Origin: Myxococcus stipitatus
GTDB taxonomy: Bacteria; Myxococcota; Myxococcia; Myxococcales; Myxococcaceae
NCBI RefSeq assembly: GCF_038561935.1
Contig: NZ_CP102770.1
Location: 3,844,001-3,908,000, forward strand
Direction of reading: 5' to 3'
Length of the DNA: 64,000 nucleotides
How positions within the stretch are numbered: position 1 is the first letter of the stretch; every line of letters starts with the position of its first letter. The notes beneath the pieces are model-generated. The model did no database searches. It worked only from the letters and a program-made list of their open reading frames with translations, and was not told the DNA's origin. The translations under genes and the position numbers were made by a program. This document shows, piece after piece, positions 59,772 through 64,000 of this stretch.

Positions 59772-60857
59772 ATGGCCCTCCACGGCGACCTCTTCAGTTA
59801 TCCGCTCCCTGAGTTCCTTCAATGGCTGGACAGCTCCCGCAAGACGGGCACGCTCCAACTCTCCTGGGAGGCGGGTGAGCGGAAGCTCTTCCTCCTCTCC
59901 GGACAGGTAGGGGCCACGGCCTCCGAGGGCCTGCGTGGCCGGGTGGCCCGGCTCCTGGCGCTGGCGAAGCTGGCCTCGGGCGCGAAGGTGCTGGCCGCCT
60001 TCGACGAGCTGTCCCGCACGCCCGACGTGGACGCCGCCTTCGACGTGCATGGCCTCCAGGCGCGGTGGATTCGCGACCTGGGACGCGAGGAGTTGTTCGC
60101 GGCCATGACGGACCTGACCATCGCGGGACGCGGCACGTTCCACTGGACGGAGGACGCGGACCGCTCGGGCGAGGACTGGGTGCCGTCGGACATGAGCATC
60201 CGCGAGCTCCTGTTCGAGTCCCTGCGCTGGGTGGATGAGCAGCCGGACGTGGACAAGGCGCTGCCCATCGACGCGTTGAGCGTGCGCGCGTTGACGCCGC
60301 CCAGCCCCAGCCAGCCGCTGATGCATCGAATCATCCTGGGGCTGTGCACGAAGCCCCACAACCTGGGGCGCCTGCGGCTGTCGATGGGCGTGTCGCGCTC
60401 GTCGGTGACGCGGCGGGTGTACGAGCTGCTCCGGGCGAAGCTGGTGGAGGTGGATGGCGCGCCGCAGGTGGAGGCGGACCCGGTCGCGGAGATGCTGGAG
60501 AAGGGCGCGGTGCTGATGCGCGAGGGCCAGTACGACGCGGCGGGCATCGTCTGCGCGTCGCTGCTCGCGAGCGACCCCGCGGACCGGCGCGTGCGCGAGT
60601 TCGCCCGGCTGGTGCAGCGCGAGCACGTGGCCGCGCTCTACTCGGAGATGCCGCCGCTGTTGATTCCCATGGTGGTGCATGACCCGCAGGGCATGTCGCT
60701 GCTCAAGCCCGAGGAGCGGCAGATCGCCGGCCTCGTGAGCGGCACGTGGGATGTGTCCACCATCGTCCTGGCGAGCCCCGCGCGTGAGCTGGAGACGCTC
60801 AAGACGTTGGCGAAGCTCCAGCGCATGGGCTTGTTGCAGCTCACCGCGCCTCGGTGA
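59772..60857 (+). CDS. DUF4388 (PATAN) signalling protein
   Basis: A 361-residue soluble protein from ATG 59772. Residues 1-115 match the PATAN/DUF4388 pattern: MALHGDLFSYPLPEFLQWLD, SSRKTGTLQLSWEAGERKLF and LLSGQVGATASEGLRGRV. The domain is common in myxobacterial and cyanobacterial signalling proteins and acts in protein-protein interaction with receivers and type IV pilus regulators. The middle is helical (MSIRELLFESLRWVD), then a winged-helix-like region (GVSRSSVTRRVYELLRAKLV) and a C-terminal helical domain. A DNA-binding role is possible but not shown. It is divergent from the phosphatase-superfamily gene across 31 bases. Confidence 0.85.
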   Translation: MALHGDLFSYPLPEFLQWLDSSRKTGTLQLSWEAGERKLFLLSGQVGATASEGLRGRVARLLALAKLASGAKVLAAFDELSRTPDVDAAFDVHGLQARWIRDLGREELFAAMTDLTIAGRGTFHWTEDADRSGEDWVPSDMSIRELLFESLRWVDEQPDVDKALPIDALSVRALTPPSPSQPLMHRIILGLCTKPHNLGRLRLSMGVSRSSVTRRVYELLRAKLVEVDGAPQVEADPVAEMLEKGAVLMREGQYDAAGIVCASLLASDPADRRVREFARLVQREHVAALYSEMPPLLIPMVVHDPQGMSLLKPEERQIAGLVSGTWDVSTIVLASPARELETLKTLAKLQRMGLLQLTAPR

Positions 60858-60909
60858 TGCGCCTCCGCGGCGAGCCCTGCGTGAGCGGGGCCCGCTGCGC
60901 GGGGACGCG

Positions 60910-62079
60910 CTACTCGGAGGCGGGCAGACCCACCGCGTTGAGGCGGACGAAGGTCTGCATCAGCACGTAGAGGGCGAAGGCCGCGTCGTCGACGCGCAGG
61001 TGCGTCTGGTTGCCCAGCCCCTGGACGCGCAGGAGGTCGGCGCCGTCCACGCGCAGGAGGAAGGCCTGCTGCGCCAGCGTGCCCTCGCCCGCGTAGGCGA
61101 GCGCGCGCCGGATGGCATCCGCGCACGCGGTGACGCAGGTGGAGTAGTTGCCCGCGATGAACGCGGCCTCGGCGGCGCGCGCGTGGTCGAACAAGTCGCC
61201 CGGCGCGAGCGCGCTCGCCGCGCCCAGCAGCTTGGGGCCCGCCTGCGTGACGGCCGTGGGGGGAGGCACGGGCGCGACGACGGGCTCCACGCGCGGCGGA
61301 GGCGCGATGGCCGGGAAGGAGCCCGACGCGCGCTGCGGCACGGGCGTGGGCATCATGGCCACGGCGGGGCCGTGTCCGGCGGGGCCGGAGACGGACGGCG
61401 GCTGGCGGTGTTGCAGGTGCTGGGTGAGCTGCGCCTCCAGGCCCGCGGGCTTGGGGCTCCCCACGGGCGCCACCGGACGCGGCGGCGGGACGATGCGCTT
61501 GGCGCGCAGGTCCTTGATGACCAGCCGGGTGATGGCCTTGAGCGTGTCGAGCACGCCTTGCCCGTTGGTGGCCGCGGTCTCGAACTCCGGCACGCCGCGC
61601 GGGTTGAGCTCCTGGCGGAGCTGCTCCACGGGCAGCACGTTCTCCAGGTCCCGCTTGTTCCACTGCATCACCAGCGGGAAGCGGTCCAGGCGGATGCCGT
61701 GCTCGAAGAGGTTCTCCTCCAGGTTCGCCAGCGACTCGCGGTTGGCGTCCATGGCCTCCGGCTGGGAGTCCGCCACGAAGACGACGCCGTCGGCGCCCTG
61801 GAGCACCAGCTTCCGGGTCGCGTTGTAGAAGACCTGGCCCGGCACGGTGTACAGCGCGAGCCGCACCGAGCAGTCGCCCACGCGCTCCACCTTCACGGGG
61901 AGGAAGTCGAAGAAGAGCGTCCGGTCGCCTTCGGTGGCGATGGACATCATCTCGCCCCGGTGCGCCGGGCGGACGGTCTCGTAGATCTTCCGCAGGGAGG
62001 TCGTCTTGCCGGACAGTCCTGGTCCGTAGAAGACGATTTTGGCGGCCACCTCGCGGGCCATCAGATTCACGCTGCTCAC
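60910..62079 (-). CDS. MglA-like Ras-type GTPase with C-terminal extension
   Basis: A 389-residue protein. Residues 1-200 are an MglA-type GTPase: P-loop G19-P-G-L-S-G-K-T-T-S, switch regions around ATEGDRTLFFDFLPVKV and YTVPGQVFYNATRKLVL, and the base-specificity motif MQWNKRDLEN. MglA sets the leading pole in gliding; this paralogue is twice as long. An Ala/Pro-rich linker (about 205-285) leads to a helical domain of about 100 residues with YSTCVTACADAIRRALAYAG. The GTG start overlaps the anmK stop (GTGA), so the two are translationally coupled. GTP binding is expected, the specific role unknown. Confidence 0.87.
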   Translation of the reverse strand: MSSVNLMAREVAAKIVFYGPGLSGKTTSLRKIYETVRPAHRGEMMSIATEGDRTLFFDFLPVKVERVGDCSVRLALYTVPGQVFYNATRKLVLQGADGVVFVADSQPEAMDANRESLANLEENLFEHGIRLDRFPLVMQWNKRDLENVLPVEQLRQELNPRGVPEFETAATNGQGVLDTLKAITRLVIKDLRAKRIVPPPRPVAPVGSPKPAGLEAQLTQHLQHRQPPSVSGPAGHGPAVAMMPTPVPQRASGSFPAIAPPPRVEPVVAPVPPPTAVTQAGPKLLGAASALAPGDLFDHARAAEAAFIAGNYSTCVTACADAIRRALAYAGEGTLAQQAFLLRVDGADLLRVQGLGNQTHLRVDDAAFALYVLMQTFVRLNAVGLPASE

Positions 62080-63230
62080 GGTGTCAGCTTTCCTAGAACG
62101 ACTCGACGCTTCGCGCCAGTTGCGGACGGGACATTCGCCGGAGTCCCCACGAGGTATTCGGCCGCGAGCAAGGCGAACAACGCCGCTTCTTTCGCGCCTT
62201 CCGGAAAACCCAGCGTATCAAGCCGCCGGAGGGGAAGGGGTGCCAGGCGAGCCTCGAGCCGCTCCATCAGCCGAGGGTTTCGTGTGCCGCCGCCGGAAAC
62301 ATACATGGCTTCGAGACTGGGCGCGCGAGGCGACCCCCACGTTTCGTATGCCCGCGCGATGCTCTCCACGGTGAGCTCCAGCGCGGTGGCCAGCACGTCG
62401 TGGGGCCGCTCCGGGTAGCGCGTCCACAGCTTCTCCACCAGGGTGTCGCCGTAGCGCTCGCGCCCCGTGCTCTTGGGGGGAGGACGCGCGAGGAACGCGT
62501 CCGCGAGCAGCTCCGTCAGCAGCTCCGGAATCACCTTCCCCTGTCGCGACAGCGTCCCATCCACGTCGCACTGGAGCCGCCCCTGGCTGACGCGACGCGC
62601 CAGCCCGTCCAGCACCATGTTCCCAGGCCCGGTGTCGAAGGCGAGGGTGTCCTCCAGCCGAGCGCCGATGAGGGACACGTTGGAGATGCCGCCGATGTTC
62701 AGGAGCGCGCGAGGGGCCTCCGGATTCCGGAACGCCACCCAGTCGAAATAGGGCACCAGGGGCGCGCCATGGCCCCCGGCCGCGACGTCCCGGGTGCGGA
62801 AGTCGCTGATGACGGGCAGGCCCGTGCGCTCGGCGATGACGGCGGGCTCGCCAATCTGGAGCGTGGAGGGGATGTCCGCCGCGCCCGGCGGGTGATGCGC
62901 CATGGTCTGCCCATGCGAGCCGATGGCGCACACGTCCGACGTGGAGAGCCCCGCCTGCTCGATGGCCTGGAGCGCGGCGCGGGCGAAGTACTCGCCGAGC
63001 TCGAAGTCGAGCTGGCTCAGCGAGCGCGCGTCCTGGGCGCCCAGGATTCGGGTGACGAGGTCGGGCGGGAAGGGAAGGGAGACGTGGGAAAGCAGCCGCA
63101 GCCGGGCCCCGCCGCCCGTGCCGGTGATTTCACACAGCGCGGCCTCGACCGCGTCCGCGCTGGTTCCGGACAGGAGTCCCACACACACGCGGGGACGTTG
63201 AGAATCCGAGACGGGAAAGGGGAGCCGCAT
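62076..63230 (-). CDS. anmK: anhydro-N-acetylmuramic acid kinase
   Basis: A 384-residue kinase opening 1,6-anhydro-MurNAc from peptidoglycan turnover and phosphorylating it to MurNAc-6-phosphate. The ATP-fold begins VGLLSGTSADAVEAALCEIT, equivalent to the family GxMSGTSxDG; the next residues are AV instead of GI/GV, a small deviation. Further marks are ATIGSHGQTMAHHPPG-type (CAIGSHGQTMAHHPPG here), DTGPGNMVLDGLA and the C-terminal YVSGGGTRNPRLMERL. It lies 48 bases downstream of murQ, the next enzyme in the pathway, and is coupled to the GTPase gene. Confidence 0.93.
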   Translation of the reverse strand: MRLPFPVSDSQRPRVCVGLLSGTSADAVEAALCEITGTGGGARLRLLSHVSLPFPPDLVTRILGAQDARSLSQLDFELGEYFARAALQAIEQAGLSTSDVCAIGSHGQTMAHHPPGAADIPSTLQIGEPAVIAERTGLPVISDFRTRDVAAGGHGAPLVPYFDWVAFRNPEAPRALLNIGGISNVSLIGARLEDTLAFDTGPGNMVLDGLARRVSQGRLQCDVDGTLSRQGKVIPELLTELLADAFLARPPPKSTGRERYGDTLVEKLWTRYPERPHDVLATALELTVESIARAYETWGSPRAPSLEAMYVSGGGTRNPRLMERLEARLAPLPLRRLDTLGFPEGAKEAALFALLAAEYLVGTPANVPSATGAKRRVVLGKLTP

Positions 63231-63278
63231 GCCCCCAATCTATGAACGACCTCCCACGCTCGGCCCCGGGGTGGAGGC

Positions 63279-64000
63279 TCAAGTGGGGCCGCGTGCGTGC
63301 GCGCGCTTACGTCTGGGCTCGGCGAGCTCTCGCAGGCCGTTGTCCCGAAGACGTTTGCGAGCGTCGCGGGCGGTGAGCCCGGTGAAATGCATGGCCACGG
63401 CCACCTTCACCTCGCCGCCGGAGGACTCCAGGAGTCGGGTTGCCTCGGGGAGGGGGAGGTTCGTCAACTCGGCCACCATGCGTGCCGCCCGGGCCCGCAG
63501 CTTCGCGTTGACGGGCCGCACGTCCACCATGCGCCCGCGATACACCTTGCCGAGCGAGACGAAGGCTGCGGTGGTGATGGCGTTGAGGATCAGCTTGGTG
63601 GCCGTGCCCGCCTTCAGCCGCGTGGAGCCCGCGACCAGCTCTGGCCCCGTGCGCGCCAGCACCAGCGTGTCCACGTCCGCGCGGCTCCGGGGGCGGTTGC
63701 AGCACACCAGCACCGTGTGGGCCCCGCGCTGGTGGGCCTCGGCCAGCGCACCCCGGACGTAGGGTGTGGAGGCACTCGCGGAGATGCCGCAGACCACGTC
63801 GAGAGGGCCCGCGGCGAAGGCACGCACGTCCGCGGCGCCCGCCTGGGCGTCGTCCTCGGCGCCTTCCACGGCCTGGGTCATCGCCCGGCGTCCACCCGCG
63901 AGGCGGGATTGGACCTGCGTGGGCGAGCTTCCGAACGTAGGAGGGCATTCACTGGCGTCGAGGACACCGAGGCGTCCACTCGTACCAGCGCCGACGTAGA
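63279..64000 (-). CDS. murQ: N-acetylmuramic acid 6-phosphate etherase (partial at window edge)
   Basis: The 3' 240 codons of murQ; the frame runs off the right edge of the window. MurQ cleaves the lactyl ether of MurNAc-6-P to give GlcNAc-6-P, the step after AnmK. Clear family marks: YVGAGTSGRLGVLDASECPP at the edge (sugar-phosphate-binding SIS loop), AGGRRAMTQAVEGAEDD, and the C-terminal LKAGTATKLILNAITTA. The C-terminal helical part (ARMVAELTNLPLPEATRLLE, GGEVKVAVAMHFTGLTARDA) is typical. The start is outside the window. It heads a murQ-anmK-GTPase operon. Confidence 0.95.
   Translation of the reverse strand, partial: YVGAGTSGRLGVLDASECPPTFGSSPTQVQSRLAGGRRAMTQAVEGAEDDAQAGAADVRAFAAGPLDVVCGISASASTPYVRGALAEAHQRGAHTVLVCCNRPRSRADVDTLVLARTGPELVAGSTRLKAGTATKLILNAITTAAFVSLGKVYRGRMVDVRPVNAKLRARAARMVAELTNLPLPEATRLLESSGGEVKVAVAMHFTGLTARDARKRLRDNGLRELAEPRRKRAHARGPT

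Noticed and set aside
1-64000. CRISPR array, prophage, integron or rRNA operon
   Set aside because: No regularly spaced short repeats, no phage structural or integrase genes, and no rRNA-like sequence were seen; the two tRNAs show no attachment-site repeat beside them.

Overview
The window is high-GC, gene-dense DNA that almost certainly comes from a myxobacterium of the Myxococcus/Corallococcus/Pyxidicoccus type. The pointers are several secreted proteins ending in a MYXO-CTERM-like tail (Cys motif, hydrophobic helix, Arg cluster), an MglA-type GTPase, a Ser/Thr kinase, many hybrid two-component proteins, DUF4388/PATAN and PilZ proteins, and a chemosensory operon with the gene content I remember for Che4 of Myxococcus xanthus. 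No phage, transposon, rRNA operon or CRISPR array was seen; this looks like ordinary chromosomal backbone with patches of lineage-specific secreted proteins.

Layout. 1-2.8 kb: 3' end of rodA, a PilZ protein, a small AT-hook/zinc-knuckle protein, trxA and a conserved hypothetical. 2.8-6.7 kb: tetrapyrrole operon (HemX/CcsA-like membrane protein, hemA, hemC, hemD). 6.7-11 kb: MYXO-CTERM metalloprotease coupled to a GspE/PilB-type ATPase, then a small unknown. 11-15.1 kb: two tandem 488-residue lipoprotein paralogues, each made of three copies of a Cys-containing module of about 150 residues, plus a third, decayed copy. 15.1-21.4 kb: outer-membrane-type protein, then a two-gene operon of a 5'-nucleotidase-family lipoprotein with a Cys-repeat tail and another lipoprotein. 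21.4-26.1 kb: Nudix hydrolase, organophosphate-type MFS permease, unknown membrane protein, HAD hydrolase. 26.2-30.1 kb: pyruvate dehydrogenase E1 alpha, E1 beta and a two-lipoyl E2. 30.1-34 kb: small proteins and receiver/kinase signalling genes. 34-36.2 kb: tRNA-Glu(CUC), tRNA-Gln(CUG), a small secreted protein and gltX, all on the minus strand. 36.2-38.7 kb: operon of a secreted protein and two tandem metzincin-like proteases.

38.7-41 kb: a Ser/Thr kinase fused to PEGA-like and TonB-C-like domains. 41-48.1 kb: chemosensory operon cheW-cheR/TPR-mcp-cheY-cheW-cheA/REC without cheB, facing a kinase-like protein that lacks recognisable ATP-binding boxes. 49.4-54.7 kb: heparinase-II/III-like lyase, UDP-sugar dehydrogenase, and an exported TldD-family protein. 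54.8-60.9 kb: OmpA-type protein, hybrid GAF-kinase-receiver, gluzincin lipoprotein, alkaline-phosphatase-superfamily enzyme, PATAN protein. 60.9-64 kb: murQ, anmK and an MglA-like GTPase in one minus-strand operon, so anhydro-MurNAc salvage is translationally coupled to a polarity-type GTPase.

How it fits together: heme synthesis begins from Glu-tRNA, and both gltX/tRNA-Glu and hemA are in this window though 30 kb apart. Envelope biology dominates (rodA, anmK/murQ, OmpA-like protein, lipoproteins, exported proteases, polysaccharide genes), with a high density of signalling proteins. The items most likely to be undescribed are the triplicated-module lipoprotein family with its decaying third copy, and the kinase-PEGA-TonB fusion. 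All assignments come from reading sequence motifs; no database search was run.
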